From Rhodopseudomonas palustris (GTDB lineage: Bacteria; Pseudomonadota; Alphaproteobacteria; Rhizobiales; Xanthobacteraceae): a stretch of 64,000 nt of DNA. This document shows, piece by piece, positions 1 through 10,066 of the stretch (positions are counted from its first letter, which is position 1; every line of letters begins with the position of its first letter). The DNA is taken from contig NZ_CP041387.1 in assembly GCF_007005445.1 (NCBI RefSeq), positions 930,001 to 994,000 on the forward strand, in the 5' to 3' direction. The notes under the pieces were generated by a model that made no database searches, was not told the origin of the DNA, and saw nothing but the letters and a program-made list of their open reading frames with translations. The position numbers were made by a program, and so were the translations under genes.

Positions 1-345
1 CGCTTCGACGAACTGTTCACCACCGACAAGCCGGTGATCTTCGCCTTCCACGGCTATCCCTGGCTGATCCACCGGCTGACCTACCGCCGCCGCAACCACG
101 TCAACATCCATGTCCGCGGCTACAAGGAGGAGGGCACCACCACCACGCCGTTCGACATGGTGGTGCTGAACGATCTCGATCGTTATCGGCTGGCGCTCGA
201 CGCGATCCTGCGCATCCCCCGGCTCGCCGGCCAGCGCGACGCCGCGACGTCGCGCTACTGGGCGACGATGCAGCGGCACAAGCTGTATATCGGCGAGCAC
301 GGCGACGATCTGCCGGAGGTTCGCGACTGGCGCTGGTCGATCTGA
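1..345 (+). CDS. Phosphoketolase, C-terminal fragment (5' end outside window)
   Basis: The frame is open from base 1 and encodes the last 114 residues of a xylulose-5-phosphate/fructose-6-phosphate phosphoketolase, a thiamine-diphosphate enzyme that cleaves the sugar phosphate to acetyl phosphate and an aldose phosphate in the cytosol. The match rests on the family's C-terminal signatures: [30 protein letters not shown] text, the [10 protein letters not shown] helix, and the closing [10 protein letters not shown]. The family is normally about 790 residues, so roughly 85% lies upstream. The stop is intact. No terminator with a U-tract follows, and the next gene starts 174 bases on. Confidence 0.93.
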   Translation, partial: RFDELFTTDKPVIFAFHGYPWLIHRLTYRRRNHVNIHVRGYKEEGTTTTPFDMVVLNDLDRYRLALDAILRIPRLAGQRDAATSRYWATMQRHKLYIGEHGDDLPEVRDWRWSI

Positions 346-519
346 TCCGGTCGCGACCGAGGGCCGGCGCGATCCGAACAATTGCGCCGGTTCGGTCAAC
401 GCCGCGTCAACCACCTGCGCATCCGACTGCGCGTTCGGCGGCGCGGTGTGCGATCGAATTAACCTCTGGTTGCACGAACCTCGATACTGCTCGGCGGCCG
501 ATTGACGGGGAGCCGAGCG

Positions 520-1023
520 ATGCGCAGCGAAGAACGGACCGATCTGGCGCAAGCCGGACCAAACGCCGACCGCGTGCTCGGGCTGCTCGACCTGCTGGTG
601 GTCGACGATGACCTGGTGCAGCGCATGCTGATCGCCGGCGCAGCCGAAAAGGCCGGCTACGCAGTCACTCATGCGGCGACCTGCGCCGAGGGTATCGCGC
701 TGATCCGCGACAAGCATTTCGACTGCGTCACGCTCGATCTGAAGCTCGACGACGGCGATGGTGCCGACGTGATGCGGGCGATGGCGGCGGCGAAATACGA
801 AGGGCCGATGATCGTGATCAGCGGTATGAACTCGCAGCATCGCCGCGCTTCGCGCGATCTCGCCAAGTCGCTCGGCATGGAACTGTTGCAGAGTTTCCCC
901 AAGCCGATCGATCTCGCCGCACTCCGCATCTCGCTCGCCAATCTGCGCAGCACCGTGGCCGGGTTGCCGATCGTGCATTCCTGGGGCGAGGTGCGCGGCC
1001 CCCGGTTCGAACGCAATAGCTGA
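520..1023 (+). CDS. Stand-alone response-regulator receiver protein
   Basis: A 167-residue single-domain receiver. Acidic residues D29-D31 lie in LLVVDDD, the phospho-acceptor is D73 in VTLDLKL, the switch serine is in MIVISG and the conserved lysine is in FPKPID, so all phosphorylation residues are present. No output domain follows. I chose the ATG at 520 because GGGGAG lies about 7 bases upstream; a TTG at 502 would add six residues. It is the first gene of the chemosensory block. Its receiver closely resembles that of the EAL protein at 8657 (shared VVDDD.VQ, FD.VT.DL.L.D.DG, VISG and PKPIDLA.LR), so the two look like paralogues. It may be a phosphate sink or a diffusible regulator for the CheA or hybrid kinase here (inference). 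Confidence 0.85.
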   Translation: MRSEERTDLAQAGPNADRVLGLLDLLVVDDDLVQRMLIAGAAEKAGYAVTHAATCAEGIALIRDKHFDCVTLDLKLDDGDGADVMRAMAAAKYEGPMIVISGMNSQHRRASRDLAKSLGMELLQSFPKPIDLAALRISLANLRSTVAGLPIVHSWGEVRGPRFERNS

Positions 1024-1661
1024 AGCTGCGGCGTGCATCCGTGCGCCGTCTGAATTGCGGTGCGCGACCCTCAAACGTCGTCTTTCGACTTAAGTCTGAC
1101 CGTTTACTCGATTCACGATCGCGCTTCACTGATTGCGTCGCCCCGATAGCGAACTTCTCGCCCAAAATCGGCAAATCACGCGGTTTTTCAGACAGTTTTA
1201 CGAATAGGATAGATTTGGCTTTCTATCCTCGGAATCTTCCCAAGTAACGACCCATCCCTTGGGCAGCGTGCGTACTTCCGTTTCCTCGGTGCGATCCGGT
1301 GGAGCGTCGGCGAGTGGCGTACCTTGGAGATATTGAATGTTGATTATCATTCTAAAGTCGAATCCCGGTGAGGATTCCGTTGGTGCTCGAGTAGCCGACC
1401 GGAGGATGTTTCGCCGTGGCGGCGAATGTCTGAAATTGGCCTGAACGCCAGCGAGGCAAAGCGGGGCTGTCGCTTTCCGAAAGGTTCACGCGTCGATTGT
1501 AGCACCGCGCCCGAGCAGCGGTCGTCGTGCTCCCGAAGCCCGGCATCGGCCGGATGACCTGCAACGAAGCAGCCTGCGCCCGGTCTCGGTATGGCTGCGA
1601 AATCGAACAAATACGATCACGTCAGGCGAGCCCACCGGCTCGGAGCTGTTTGGAGTCTGAA
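1024..1661. other. Gene-free stretch upstream of the chemoreceptor
   Basis: No convincing coding sequence is seen in these 638 bases; the short open frames lack ribosome sites and family resemblance. It is less GC-rich than its surroundings. Two small structures are visible: a 7-bp hairpin GGATAGA/TCTATCC with an 8-base loop at 1207-1228, and an inverted repeat GAATG-N8-CATTC at 1335-1352. Either could be regulatory. Neither is followed by a U-tract. Confidence 0.5.
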
Positions 1662-3812
1662 ATGCGCAAGAACTTGCCCGTCACCAGCGACGAGTACGTA
1701 CTCGAAGATGGCACGTTGATCGTTTCGAAGACCGACGTCAAAGGCAAGCTGACCTATTTCAACGAACAGTTCGTCGCGGCGTCCGGTTTCAGCGAACAGG
1801 AATTGATGGGGCAGCCGCACAACATCGTGCGTCATCCCGACATGCCGGCCGAAGCGTTCCAGAACCTGTGGGACACGCTGAAGGCCGGACGGCCCTGGGT
1901 CGGCGCGGTGAAGAACCGGCGTAAGAACGGCGGCTTCTATTGGGTGCTCGCCAGCGCCACGCCGCTGTGGGAGAACGGCGAGGTGACCGGCTACATGTCG
2001 GTGCGGACCAAGCTGCCGGCCGATCAGCGCGCGGAGGCGGAGCGCGTCTACGCGCTGCTCGCGGCCAACAAAGCCCACGGCTACAAGATCGACGACGGCA
2101 TCATCCGCCGGCGGTCGTGGCTGGACAAGTTTTCCGTCTTCACGCGGACGCTGAAGGCGCGGCTGACCACGCTGGTGACGGTGCAGGCGGTGCTGTTGAT
2201 AGCCGTCGGCGCGGTCGGACTGTGGTCGACCCGCGACGCCAACCTGCGGCTGAGCACGATGTTCGGCCACCGCGTCGTGCCGCTGGAACAGCTCTACGTC
2301 ATCAACGATCGGATGCTCGACAACGCGATGGCGCTGAGCGGCGCCGCGCTGCTCGCCAAGGCCGGACAGCAGGTGCCGGATCTGACCCAGCGGATCGAGG
2401 CCAACTCCAAGACCCTGCTCAAGACCATCGCCGATTATCTCGCCGCGGATTTGAGCCCGGAGGAGCGGCGGCTGGCGGACTCGTTCGTCGAGCGCCGTCG
2501 CGCCTATGGCGAGCAGGCGACCCGTCCCGGCCTGCAATTGCTGCGGGAAGGCAAAATCGACGAGCTCAGCGCGCTGGTGACCGGAAAAGGAAAGCAACTC
2601 TACGACCTCGCCAAGGCCGACCTCGACGGGCTGGTGGTGATCCAGACGCGGGTGGCGAAGGCCGAGTACGAGGCCGGTCAGATTCAGTATGCCATGCTGT
2701 GGGCGATCTCGCTGGCCCTGCTGACGCTCGGGCTGCTGCTCGGTATCCTGAACGGCCGCTTCACGATGCGCGCGATCACGGTGCCGATCGGCCGGCTGAA
2801 CGCCGCGATGTCCAATATCGCCCACAACAAGTTCGACAGCCGCATCGTCATCGATCGCGACGACGAAATCGGGGTCGCGCTGCGCAACATCCAGGCGATG
2901 CAGAACCAGCTCTACTTCACCCGCGAGGAAGAGAAGGATGCCGCTGGCAGGATGGCGCTGCAGCGCAAGTTCGACATGCAGCGGCTGGCGAACGAGTTCG
3001 AAGCCGCCGTCGGCGAGATCATCGAGACCGTATCGTCGGCGTCGACCGAACTCGAAGCCTCGGCCGGCACGCTGACTTCGACGGCGGAGCGGTCGCAGGG
3101 GCTGACGGTTGCCGTGGCCGCGGCGTCCGAGCAGGCCGCCTCCAACGTGCAGTCGGTGGCGTCGGCGACCGAGCAGATGTCGTCCTCGGTCAGCGAGATC
3201 AGCCGCCAGGTGCAGGAGTCGGCACGGATCGCGGTCGAGTCCGTCAGCCAGGCGCGGCACACCAATGATCGGGTCGGCGAACTGTCGGAGGCCGCGGCGC
3301 GGATCGGTGCGGTGGTCGAACTGATCAACAACATCGCCGGCCAGACCAACCTGCTGGCCCTCAATGCGACGATCGAGGCGGCGCGGGCCGGCGAGGCCGG
3401 ACGCGGCTTCGCGGTGGTCGCGCAGGAAGTGAAGGCGCTCGCCGAGCAGACCGCGAAGGCGACCGGCGATATCAGTCAGCAGATCGCCGGCATCCAGGCC
3501 GGGACCGAGGAGTCGGTCGCTGCGATCCGGCAGATCGGCGTCACCATCGACCGGATGGCGGAGATCGCCTCCACGGTCGCGTCAGCGGTCGAGCAGCAGG
3601 GCGCCGCGACCCAGGAAATCGCCCGGAACGTTCAGCAGGCTGCGCACGGCACGATGGAGGTGAGTTCGAACGTCGCCAGCGTGCAGCAGGGGGCGGCGGA
3701 GACCGGCTCGGCGGCTTCGCAGGTGCTGTCGGCGGCGCGGGCATTGTCCCAGGACAGTAACCGGTTGAAGGCCGAAGTCAGTCGTTTCCTCGACACGGTC
3801 CGGGCAGCCTGA
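1662..3812 (+). CDS. Aer-like methyl-accepting chemotaxis protein with N-terminal PAS domain
   Basis: A 716-residue chemoreceptor. An N-terminal PAS domain (about residues 8-115, with [16 protein letters not shown] and NIVRHPDMP) resembles the Aer redox/oxygen-sensing PAS. Two membrane segments follow (about 170-193 and 345-365) enclosing a helical extracytoplasmic sensor region. Next come a HAMP domain and a long methyl-accepting coiled coil with the signalling hairpin around [19 protein letters not shown]. The C-terminus (FLDTVRAA) shows no CheR-binding pentapeptide. The start at 1662 has GGAG about 7 bases upstream; an in-frame ATG at 1527 would add 45 atypical residues. It lies 182 bases before cheA and is the obvious input for that kinase. 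Combining a PAS with a periplasmic domain suggests it reads both internal redox and an external signal (inference). Confidence 0.92.
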   Translation: MRKNLPVTSDEYVLEDGTLIVSKTDVKGKLTYFNEQFVAASGFSEQELMGQPHNIVRHPDMPAEAFQNLWDTLKAGRPWVGAVKNRRKNGGFYWVLASATPLWENGEVTGYMSVRTKLPADQRAEAERVYALLAANKAHGYKIDDGIIRRRSWLDKFSVFTRTLKARLTTLVTVQAVLLIAVGAVGLWSTRDANLRLSTMFGHRVVPLEQLYVINDRMLDNAMALSGAALLAKAGQQVPDLTQRIEANSKTLLKTIADYLAADLSPEERRLADSFVERRRAYGEQATRPGLQLLREGKIDELSALVTGKGKQLYDLAKADLDGLVVIQTRVAKAEYEAGQIQYAMLWAISLALLTLGLLLGILNGRFTMRAITVPIGRLNAAMSNIAHNKFDSRIVIDRDDEIGVALRNIQAMQNQLYFTREEEKDAAGRMALQRKFDMQRLANEFEAAVGEIIETVSSASTELEASAGTLTSTAERSQGLTVAVAAASEQAASNVQSVASATEQMSSSVSEISRQVQESARIAVESVSQARHTNDRVGELSEAAARIGAVVELINNIAGQTNLLALNATIEAARAGEAGRGFAVVAQEVKALAEQTAKATGDISQQIAGIQAGTEESVAAIRQIGVTIDRMAEIASTVASAVEQQGAATQEIARNVQQAAHGTMEVSSNVASVQQGAAETGSAASQVLSAARALSQDSNRLKAEVSRFLDTVRAA

Positions 3813-3994
3813 GCGATGTCGGCTTCGCTCCGATACGGGGGCGCGCTGCCGACTTCGTACTCCTACGTGCCGCAAAATTAACGAGAGCGTAGGCGACGGC
3901 CGGATATGGCTGGCAATGGACATAAATTCCGCTTCCGGAGCGGATGACCGCGACTTTGCGGCCACCGGAAGTTCAGGCAAGAGGCGTAACGCGT

Positions 3995-6805
3995 ATGGAC
4001 GATCTTCTTCGTGAGTTTTTGACGGAGACTTTCGAGAGCCTGGACACGGTCGACAACCAGTTGGTCCGTTTCGAGCAGGAGCCGAACAACGCGAAGATAT
4101 TGGACAATATTTTCCGTCTTGTTCACACCATCAAGGGGACCTGCGGTTTTCTGGGGTTGCCGCGGCTGGAAGCGCTTGCGCATGCGGCCGAGACGTTGAT
4201 GGGCAAATTCCGGGACGGGATGCCGGTGACGGGTGAGGCGGTGACGCTGATCCTGACCACGATCGACCGGATCAAGGACATTCTCACGCAGCTCGAGGCG
4301 ACCCAGGCCGAGCCCGAGGGCGAGGACGGCGACCTGATCGGTGAGCTGGAGCGGCTGTCGATGCGGACGGCGGAGGAGATCGCGGCCGAGCTCGGCGGCG
4401 CTGTGCCGGAGGTGGTTGCGGACGTAGAGGTCATGGAGGCCGAAGCGCCGGCGACTGAGGCGGTGGCGGATGCGGCCACCGAGGGCACGCTGGTGGCGCA
4501 GACGCTGGAGCGTCCGCTGCGGCCGGGCGAGGTGTCGCTGGACGAGCTGGAGCGGGCCTTCCGCGAGACCGCGATCGAAGTCGAGGCGCCGCCGCTGCAG
4601 CCGGCCGTGAGCGAGGCTCCGGCCGTCGTCGAGGCCGCGCAGCCCGAGCCGAAGCCGGCCGCCAAGCCGAAGGCCGCCAAGCCGGCGGCCAAGAAGTCCG
4701 GCGGCGACGGCGAGGGCGCTGCCGAAGGCGGCGGGGGCGGCGGGGTCGCCAACCAGTCGATCCGCGTCAACGTCGATACCCTCGAACATCTGATGACGAT
4801 GGTGTCGGAGCTGGTGCTGACCCGCAACCAGCTTCTGGAGATCAGCCGCCGCCACGAGGACAACGAGTTCAAGGTGCCGCTGCAGCGGCTGTCGACGGTG
4901 ACGGCCGAGCTGCAGGACGGGGTGATGAAGACCCGGATGCAGCCGATCGGCAACGCCTGGCAGAAGCTGCCGCGGATCGTGCGCGATCTGGCGGGCGAAC
5001 TCGGCAAGCAGATCGAGCTGGAGATGCACGGCGCCGACACCGAGCTCGACCGCCAGGTGCTCGACCTGATCAAGGATCCGCTCACCCACATGGTGCGCAA
5101 CTCCGCCGACCACGGCCTGGAGCGGCCGGAGGAGCGGGTCCGGAACGGCAAGCCCGAGCAGGGCACGATCCGATTGAGCGCCTATCACGAGGGCGGCCAC
5201 ATCGTGATCTGCATCGCCGACAACGGTCGCGGGCTCGACACCGAGCGGATCAAGGCCAAGGCCTTGGCCAACGGTCTGGTCACCGAGGTCGAACTCGAGA
5301 AGATGACCGAGGCGCAGATCCACAAGTTCATCTTCGCGCCGGGGTTCTCGACCGCCGCCGCCGTCACCTCGGTGTCCGGCCGCGGGGTGGGCATGGACGT
5401 GGTGCGCACCAATATCGACCAGATCGGCGGCACGATCGAGGTGAAGTCGGTCGCGGGCGAAGGCTCGGCGATCACCATCAAGATCCCGCTGACGCTTGCG
5501 ATCGTCTCGGCGCTGATCGTGGAAGCCGGCGGCGACCGGTTTGCGATCCCGCAGCTCGCGGTGGTCGAACTGGTGCGGGCGCGGGCCAACTCCGAGCACC
5601 GCATCGAGCGGATCAAGGACACCCCGGTTCTCAGGTTGCGCGACAAGCTGCTGCCGCTGATCCATCTGAAGAAGCTGCTCGGCATCGACGAGGGCACCAA
5701 CAGCGAGCCGGAGAACGGCTTCATCGTGGTGACGCAGGTCGGCAGCCAGACCTTCGGCATCGTGGTGGACGGCGTGTTCCACACCGAAGAAATCGTGGTC
5801 AAGCCGATGTCGACCAAGCTGCGTCACATCGGGATGTTCTCGGGCAACACCATCCTGGGCGACGGCGCGGTGATCATGATCGTCGATCCCAATGGCATTG
5901 CGCAGGCGCTCGGCACCGCGGTGTCGGCGCAGCACGACATCTCCGACCAGGCGGCGGCGAGCCGCAACGCCTCGGCCGAACAGCTCACCTCGCTGCTGGT
6001 GTTCCGCGCCGGCTCGAGCCAGCCGAAGGCGGTGCCGCTGTCGCTGGTGACGCGTCTGGAAGAGATCGCCTCCGACAAGATCGAGATGTCGAACGGCCGC
6101 TACATGGTGCAGTACCGCGACCAGTTGATGCCTTTGGTGCTGATGGAAGGCGTCGAGGTGGCCTCCAGCGGGGTGCAGCCGATCCTGGTGTTCGCCGACG
6201 AGGACCGGTCGATGGGCCTGGTGGTCGACGAGATCGTCGACATCGTCGAGGAGCATCTGCACATCCAGGTCGGTTCCAGCCGCGAGGGTATTCTCGGCTC
6301 TGCGGTGATCAAGGGCCAGGCGACCGAAGTGATCGACGTCGCGCACTTCCTCCCCATGGCGTTCTCCGACTGGCTGGCGCGCAAGGAGATGCGGCAGACG
6401 ATGACCACCCGCTCGGTGCTCTTGGTCGACGACAGTGCGTTCTTCCGCAACATGCTGGGTCCGGTGCTGAAGGCGGCGGGCTACAAGGTGCGGGTCGCGA
6501 CCTCGGCGGTCGAGGGTCTTGCGGTGCTGCGCTCGGGCGCGCAGTTCGACGTGATCCTGACCGACATCGAGATGCCGGAGATGAACGGCTTCGAGTTCGC
6601 CGAGGCGATCCGCGCCGACACCAAGATGTCGAACCTGCCGGTGATCGCGCTGAGCTCGCTGGTGTCGCCGGGTGCGATCGAACGCGGACGTCAGGCCGGT
6701 CTTACCGACTACATCGCCAAGTTCGACCGTCCGGGCCTGATCGCGGCGCTGAAGGAGCAGACCACGGTGCATGCGGTGCCGGAAGTGCTGGAGCAGGCGG
6801 CATGA
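3995..6805 (+). CDS. cheA: Chemotaxis histidine kinase CheA fused to a C-terminal receiver
   Basis: A 936-residue hybrid CheA. Domains in order: an Hpt/P1 domain with phospho-accepting H44 in LVHTIKGTCGF; a variable acidic then Ala/Pro/Lys-rich linker (about 115-250); the dimerisation helices; the ATPase with N-box HMVRNSADHGLE and G-boxes DNGRGLD and GRGVGMD; a CheW-like P5 domain; a second, shorter CheW-like segment; and a full receiver with VLLVDDS, phospho-acceptor in LTDIEMPEMNGFEF and the late Lys in YIAKFDRPG. It autophosphorylates in response to receptors and passes phosphate to receivers. The start at 3995 gives MDDLLREFL, the usual CheA beginning. Its stop overlaps the cheW start (ATGA), so translation is probably coupled. 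CheA-receiver fusions are typical of alphaproteobacterial arrays with alternative outputs. Confidence 0.95.
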   Translation: MDDLLREFLTETFESLDTVDNQLVRFEQEPNNAKILDNIFRLVHTIKGTCGFLGLPRLEALAHAAETLMGKFRDGMPVTGEAVTLILTTIDRIKDILTQLEATQAEPEGEDGDLIGELERLSMRTAEEIAAELGGAVPEVVADVEVMEAEAPATEAVADAATEGTLVAQTLERPLRPGEVSLDELERAFRETAIEVEAPPLQPAVSEAPAVVEAAQPEPKPAAKPKAAKPAAKKSGGDGEGAAEGGGGGGVANQSIRVNVDTLEHLMTMVSELVLTRNQLLEISRRHEDNEFKVPLQRLSTVTAELQDGVMKTRMQPIGNAWQKLPRIVRDLAGELGKQIELEMHGADTELDRQVLDLIKDPLTHMVRNSADHGLERPEERVRNGKPEQGTIRLSAYHEGGHIVICIADNGRGLDTERIKAKALANGLVTEVELEKMTEAQIHKFIFAPGFSTAAAVTSVSGRGVGMDVVRTNIDQIGGTIEVKSVAGEGSAITIKIPLTLAIVSALIVEAGGDRFAIPQLAVVELVRARANSEHRIERIKDTPVLRLRDKLLPLIHLKKLLGIDEGTNSEPENGFIVVTQVGSQTFGIVVDGVFHTEEIVVKPMSTKLRHIGMFSGNTILGDGAVIMIVDPNGIAQALGTAVSAQHDISDQAAASRNASAEQLTSLLVFRAGSSQPKAVPLSLVTRLEEIASDKIEMSNGRYMVQYRDQLMPLVLMEGVEVASSGVQPILVFADEDRSMGLVVDEIVDIVEEHLHIQVGSSREGILGSAVIKGQATEVIDVAHFLPMAFSDWLARKEMRQTMTTRSVLLVDDSAFFRNMLGPVLKAAGYKVRVATSAVEGLAVLRSGAQFDVILTDIEMPEMNGFEFAEAIRADTKMSNLPVIALSSLVSPGAIERGRQAGLTDYIAKFDRPGLIAALKEQTTVHAVPEVLEQAA

Positions 6806-7302
6806 GCGAGACCAGGAAGGACACCCCCGCGATGACCCGCGCCATCGACGCGATCAGCGGCAACACCACCCAGTTCGCCACCGCGATGATCGGCGGGCAG
6901 TTGTTCGGGCTGCCGATCAGCCGGGTGCAGGACGTGTTCATGCCGGAACGGCTGACCCGGGTGCCGCTGGCGCCGGACGACGTCGCCGGCGTGCTCAACC
7001 TGCGCGGCCGGATCGTCACCGCGATCGACATGCGGGCCCGTCTCGGCCTGCCCAGGAACCAGGACGGCAAGCCGCCGATGGCGATGGGCGTCGACCTGCG
7101 CGGCGAATCCTACGGCCTCCTGATCGACTCCATCGGCGAAGTGCTGACCCTGCCCGACGAGGGCCGCGAGACCAACCCGGTCAACCTCGATCCCCGCATG
7201 GCATCCTTCGCCAACGGCGTCCACCGCCTCGACGGACAGCTCATGGTCGTCCTCGACGTCGACAAAGTACTCGAAATCGCAACCCAACGTATGGCTGCAT
7301 GA
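6802..7302 (+). CDS. cheW: CheW coupling protein
   Basis: A 166-residue single CheW domain that links chemoreceptors to CheA at the inner membrane. It shows the expected beta-barrel signatures: QLFGLPISRVQDVF, the LAPDDVAGVLNLRGRIVTAIDMR core and a C-terminal LMVVLDVDKVL. Length is normal for the family. The ATG overlaps the end of cheA by four bases, indicating a translationally coupled pair. cheR follows after about 50 bases, so MCP-CheA-CheW-CheR forms one transcription direction. Confidence 0.95.
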   Translation: MSETRKDTPAMTRAIDAISGNTTQFATAMIGGQLFGLPISRVQDVFMPERLTRVPLAPDDVAGVLNLRGRIVTAIDMRARLGLPRNQDGKPPMAMGVDLRGESYGLLIDSIGEVLTLPDEGRETNPVNLDPRMASFANGVHRLDGQLMVVLDVDKVLEIATQRMAA

Positions 7303-7353
7303 CGTAGCGCGCCGACCAGATCATCGCCCTCGAAGAACCCCGGGAAGGAACGC

Positions 7354-8229
7354 ATGACACCGCTCGATTACGAGTACCTTCAGAAGCTGCTCAAGGACCG
7401 TTCCGGCCTGGTGTTGTCGGCTGATAAAAAGTACCTGCTCGAGAGCCGGTTGCTGCCGCTCGCCCGCAAGGCGGGTGTGCCGGGCATCACCGATCTGGTG
7501 CAGAAGATGAAGGCCGGATCGGACTCGTTGATCAACGACGTGGTCGAAGCGATGACCACCAACGAGACGTTCTTCTTCCGCGACAAGACGCCGTTCGATC
7601 ACTTCAAGGACAGCGTGATCCCCGAGCTGATCAAGGCGCGCGCAGGTCGCAAATCGCTGCGGATCTGGTGCGCGGCGTCGTCGACCGGCCAGGAACCGTA
7701 TTCGCTGGCGATGCTGCTCAAGGAGAAGGCCGCCGAACTCGCCGGCTGGCGCATCGAGATCATCGCCACCGATTTGTCGCCGGAAGTGCTGGAGAAGTGC
7801 AAGGCGGGACTCTACACCCAGTTCGAGGTTCAGCGCGGCCTGCCGATCCAGCTTCTGGTGAAATACTTCAAACAGGTCGGAACGATGTGGCAGCTCAATG
7901 CCGATGTGCGCTCGATGGTGCAGTTTCGGCAGTTCAACCTGCTCCAGGACTTCACCGCGCTCGGCAAATTCGACGTGATCTTCTGCCGCAACGTGCTGAT
8001 CTATTTCGACCAGCCGACCAAGTCCGACATCTTCAACCGGCTGATGCGCGTCAACGAGCCGGACGGTTACCTGTTTCTCGGTGCGGCCGAGACCGTGGTC
8101 GGCCTCACCGATTCCTACCGGATCTGCCCGAAACGACGCGGCGTGTATCTGCCGAATACCGCGGCCGCATCGGCGCCTCCGAGCTTCGCGGCCGGCGGAT
8201 TGAAAGCCGGGGCCCTGACCGGGCGATAG
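7354..8229 (+). CDS. cheR: Chemotaxis protein methyltransferase CheR
   Basis: A 291-residue S-adenosylmethionine-dependent methyltransferase that methylates receptor glutamates to adapt sensitivity. The N-terminal helical domain carries NETFFFRD; the catalytic domain carries the SAM-binding WCAASSTGQEPYS and the late FCRNVLIYF motif, all typical of CheR. A GGAAGGAA-type ribosome site precedes the ATG. No CheB methylesterase is found in the window, so the demethylating partner must be encoded elsewhere or be absent from this system. The stop abuts the next gene's ribosome site. Confidence 0.95.
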   Translation: MTPLDYEYLQKLLKDRSGLVLSADKKYLLESRLLPLARKAGVPGITDLVQKMKAGSDSLINDVVEAMTTNETFFFRDKTPFDHFKDSVIPELIKARAGRKSLRIWCAASSTGQEPYSLAMLLKEKAAELAGWRIEIIATDLSPEVLEKCKAGLYTQFEVQRGLPIQLLVKYFKQVGTMWQLNADVRSMVQFRQFNLLQDFTALGKFDVIFCRNVLIYFDQPTKSDIFNRLMRVNEPDGYLFLGAAETVVGLTDSYRICPKRRGVYLPNTAAASAPPSFAAGGLKAGALTGR

Positions 8230-8240
8230 AGGAGAACGCC

Positions 8241-8555
8241 GTGGCGTCCGAAAGCAGCGGACCGGAGCGAGTGTCGTTCGGACGCGGCTACAACGTCTGG
8301 ATCATGGGCATCGACGGCACCTGGCGACGCAATTGCGTGCTCAAGGCGGTGTCCGCCGTGGATGCCGAACTCGAACTCGAAGGATCTATCGAGGGATTGA
8401 ACCTCAAGGAGTTCTTCCTCCTGCTGTCGTCGACAGGTCTCGCATATCGCCGCTGCGAACTGATCCGAGTCAACGGATCGGAAATCGACGTCCGGTTTCT
8501 CAGCACCCGCAACAAGAGCGTCAAACCGGCCAGCCGCGACGACCGCATGGCGTGA
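8241..8555 (+). CDS. Degenerate PilZ-domain protein
   Basis: A 104-residue protein beginning with GTG, chosen because GAGGAG lies a few bases upstream and overlaps the end of cheR. It has the PilZ barrel pattern: basic WRRNC, an EFFLLLSSTG strand and an RRCELI...VRFL end. The second c-di-GMP motif ([DN]xSxxG) is altered to AVSAVD, so binding is doubtful; it may act through protein contacts instead. Position directly after cheR and before a receiver-EAL gene suggests a link between the chemosensory array and c-di-GMP-dependent behaviour. Function is inferred from fold and context only. Confidence 0.72.
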   Translation: MASESSGPERVSFGRGYNVWIMGIDGTWRRNCVLKAVSAVDAELELEGSIEGLNLKEFFLLLSSTGLAYRRCELIRVNGSEIDVRFLSTRNKSVKPASRDDRMA

Positions 8556-8656
8556 CGCATCCGCGAAAATTGCGACGAATTCGGTAAGAGACTGCTGACT
8601 CATTCTTCGACGTCGCGCGTATTGGACCTCCTGCAAACCCTTCTTTCAACGGTCGA

Positions 8657-10066
8657 GTGATAGGTTTGGTTCGCGTGCTGGTTGGGGCGGTCCCATGGTT
8701 CGGGAAGAAGGCGCGGCCGGTGCGCGACGAAGACGCGCTCACGACAAGCGGCCTTGCGGCTGCGTCTCACGGAACCGAAGCGTTCGATCAGCTCGAAGTA
8801 GGCACGGCAATGATGGATCCAGCCAAACAAGGTCCGGCGGTCGACGTCCTCGTCGTCGACGACGATCCAGTCCAGGGGGCGATCGTCAGCGGAGTCTGTA
8901 CCAAGCTCGGTTACCGTCCGCATTTCGCCTCGTCCTACCATCAAGCCGCCGAGCGGCTCGCGATCGGGCGGTTCGACTACGTCACCATCGATCTGTCGCT
9001 GGGCGATCACGACGGTATCGAGCTGTTGCGGTTGATCGCCGCGAGCGACGTCAAGCCGCGACGTATCATCGTAATCAGTGGCTGCGAGGAGCGAATTCTC
9101 AGCGCCACGGTCCGGATGGCTCATGCGGTCGGCATGCTCGACACCGTGTCGCTGCCGAAGCCGATCGATCTGGCGCTGCTGCGCGGCGCGCTGGCGGCGA
9201 TGCCGGAGGCGGCCGCGTCTCGGCGCCGGGTCGACACGCGAGGATCTGAAATCACGATTGACGATCTCCGTCGCGGCATCGACAACGGCGAGTTCTACGC
9301 CGCTTTTCAGCCGAAGATCGACCTGGCGACCGGCAACGTCACCGGCTGCGAAGCGTTGGCGCGCTGGGACAGTGCGGCCTTCGGTCCGGTCGGACCGGAT
9401 CTGTTCATTCCGCTCGCCGAGCAGGGCGGGTTGATCAGGGCGATGACGCTGCGGATGCTGCGCGACTCGATGGCGTTCGCCGCCGCGTTTCTCGACACCG
9501 AGCCGAAATTCGTGGTGGCGGTGAATCTGTCGGCGTCCCTGCTGTCCGACACCTCGCTTCCGGAGGAAGTCGAGCGCCTGCTCGTCGAGATCGGCGTGCC
9601 GGCGCGTTCGCTGATGATCGAAGTCACCGAGACCACCGCGATGGCCGATGTCGGTCGCGCCATGGACGTGCTGCTGCGGCTTCGCCTCAAGGGCATCGGC
9701 ATTTCGATGGACGATTTCGGCACCGGCTATTCGTCTTTGTCGGCGCTGGCGCGAATGCCGTTCAGTGAGCTGAAGATCGATCGCTCGTTCGTCAAGGACT
9801 GCCTGACCGACGCCGACATGTGGAAAATCGTGTCGTCCTCGGTGGCGATCGCGCATCAGTACAACATGAAGGTCGTGGCGGAGGGCATCGAGGATGCCGC
9901 GACCTGGCAGGCCCTCGACGCGCTCGGCTGCGATATCGGCCAGGGCTTCGAATTCTCGCGGGCGCTGCGCCGGGATGCTTTCGTCGAATGGTATCGGGAC
10001 TGGACGGCGCGTCACCCGTCGGCGCCACGAACCGCCGCTCGTCAGACTGCCAGCTCGACCGGGTGA
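8657..10066 (+). CDS. Receiver-EAL cyclic-di-GMP phosphodiesterase
   Basis: A protein of up to 469 residues with an N-terminal receiver (VLVVDDD, phospho-acceptor in VTIDLSL, VISG, PKPID) and a C-terminal EAL domain. The EAL domain retains the expected metal and catalytic residues: CEALARW, the Asn in VAVNLSA, the Glu in [15 protein letters not shown], the Lys in ELKIDRSF and the Glu in VAEGIED. It is therefore predicted to hydrolyse c-di-GMP to pGpG under phosphorylation control. The GTG start at 8657 is uncertain; ATGs at 8810 or 8813 start just before the receiver. The receiver is paralogous to the stand-alone one at 520. Its 3' end overlaps the convergent hybrid kinase gene by 25 bases. 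Confidence 0.9.
   Translation: MIGLVRVLVGAVPWFGKKARPVRDEDALTTSGLAAASHGTEAFDQLEVGTAMMDPAKQGPAVDVLVVDDDPVQGAIVSGVCTKLGYRPHFASSYHQAAERLAIGRFDYVTIDLSLGDHDGIELLRLIAASDVKPRRIIVISGCEERILSATVRMAHAVGMLDTVSLPKPIDLALLRGALAAMPEAAASRRRVDTRGSEITIDDLRRGIDNGEFYAAFQPKIDLATGNVTGCEALARWDSAAFGPVGPDLFIPLAEQGGLIRAMTLRMLRDSMAFAAAFLDTEPKFVVAVNLSASLLSDTSLPEEVERLLVEIGVPARSLMIEVTETTAMADVGRAMDVLLRLRLKGIGISMDDFGTGYSSLSALARMPFSELKIDRSFVKDCLTDADMWKIVSSSVAIAHQYNMKVVAEGIEDAATWQALDALGCDIGQGFEFSRALRRDAFVEWYRDWTARHPSAPRTAARQTASSTG

Noticed and set aside
1041..1247. 68-codon plus-strand frame downstream of the stand-alone receiver
   Set aside because: No ribosome site, no family, and the sequence looks non-coding; the stretch is described as gene-free.
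1335..1352. Fur- or Irr-like site (GAATG-N8-CATTC)
   Set aside because: Only a short dyad; it matches neither a Fur nor an Irr consensus well, and no iron gene is near.
3878..6772. 964-codon open frame antisense to cheA
   Set aside because: It mirrors the cheA codon pattern and is rich in His, Arg and Gln with no recognisable family; such shadows are usual in very GC-rich coding DNA.
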